Source: an uncultured Phycisphaerales bacterium (GTDB taxonomy: Bacteria > Planctomycetota > Phycisphaerae > WQYP01). From it: a stretch of DNA of 6,156 nt. Positions within the stretch are counted from its first letter, which is position 1, and every line of letters begins with the position of its first letter. The stretch covers positions 1-6,156 of the forward strand of contig CALCHA010000465.1 in assembly GCA_937901265.1 (NCBI GenBank), read 5' to 3'. Below are positions 5,814-6,156 of this stretch, one piece after another. The notes beneath the pieces are model-generated. The model worked only from the letters and a program-made list of their open reading frames with translations. It was not told the DNA's origin and did not search any database. The position numbers and the translations under genes are program-made.

Positions 5814-6156
5814 GGGCTGCCAGTTGGCGGCGGAGCATTCCGCGGAAGGTTGGCACCCCGGCCTGTTCCCATGCCGTCTCCACCTTCTCCACCAGCTCCT
5901 GATTGCTTTTTCGCACCTGCGACAGCCATGCTTCGTCCGGGCTGCCCTCGGCCGCGTGCAGGTGCCGGTCGTGCGCATCGACGCGGTAGAGAATCTCGTC
6001 TCCGACCGGATCGACCGCGATTTTCATGTGCGGATACAGTGGCTGGCCCAGCCGGACTGCCCACCCCGTGGCGTGCACATCGTTTTTTTCAAGAATTCCC
6101 GGTGGTAGCGCGGCGGTCTCGGCGGCGTCCCGGACCGCGGCCACTTTGCCCGCGGG
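5800..6156 (-). CDS. Conserved-looking hypothetical protein, C-terminal part (5' partial)
   Basis: The minus-strand frame is open from the right edge of the window to TAA at 5802-5800, giving 118 visible residues. A GTG at 6144-6142 could be a start, but the frame stays open beyond it with no stop, so the gene probably begins outside the window. The sequence has ordinary globular composition: LPPGILEKNDVHATGWAVR, then LGQPLYPHMKIAVDP, ILYRVDAHDRHLHA, a helical segment with DEAWLSQVRKSNQELVEKVE, and a basic end FRGMLRRQLAARRRT. It has no signal peptide or membrane segment in the visible part. I do not recognise a named family; the HDRH and YPHMK stretches look like they could be conserved. It converges on the giant gene, so the two are not in one operon. 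The opposite-strand frame (5824-6108) has a less natural composition and is taken as a shadow. Confidence 0.75.
   Translation of the reverse strand, partial: PAGKVAAVRDAAETAALPPGILEKNDVHATGWAVRLGQPLYPHMKIAVDPVGDEILYRVDAHDRHLHAAEGSPDEAWLSQVRKSNQELVEKVETAWEQAGVPTFRGMLRRQLAARRRT

Noticed and set aside
5824..6108. Plus-strand ORF opposite the small minus-strand gene
   Set aside because: Its composition is less natural than the minus-strand frame, which also continues off the window edge.

Overview
This GC-rich window is dominated by one very large plus-strand coding sequence that enters from the left edge and stops at 5371 (1789 residues visible, start not in the window). A second, minus-strand gene enters from the right edge and stops at 5800 (118 residues visible). 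The two genes converge on a 428-bp intergenic gap that is filled mostly by a long imperfect palindrome. I found no tRNA, rRNA, CRISPR array, transposase or integrase.

The large protein looks like a secreted or surface-exposed multidomain protein. From N to C terminus it shows: a Pro/Ala/Glu-rich stretch; a 23-residue Ala/Val/Gly hydrophobic segment (about residues 141-163); a low-complexity linker; a compact domain whose HSSF and SGHFGPT signatures resemble the core of plant IQM-type calmodulin-binding proteins; a Pro/Ala linker; a matrixin-like zinc metalloprotease domain (HEIGHLLGF plus a DLMNP Met-turn); two beta-rich regions; a dockerin-like pair of calcium loops; four tandem beta-sandwich repeats of about 124 residues (choice-of-anchor D / ASH-like); and a roughly 190-residue Pro-rich tail without a recognisable sorting signal. 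I saw no cysteine in it. The first in-frame start-like codon in the window (GTG at 1106) falls inside the IQM-like domain, so the gene must begin upstream.

The intergenic palindrome (5427-5700) has two arms of about 100 nt that match as inverted repeats at 73 of 100 aligned positions by my hand count. Their inner parts are built from repeated ACGAAGG / CCTTCGT words. It is bordered by a short imperfect direct repeat (GGTCGG / GGTCAG), so it may be a foldback or MITE-like element, a two-way terminator, or both. A perfect 8-bp hairpin straddles the stop codon of the minus-strand gene.

The organism is probably a GC-rich bacterium of the Planctomycetes-Verrucomicrobia group. This is inferred from the dockerin plus matrixin plus ASH-repeat giant-protein architecture, from codons ending almost always in C or G, and from the ACGAAGG-type intergenic repeats. 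It is a suggestion only. The sequence gives no evidence that the two genes act together.
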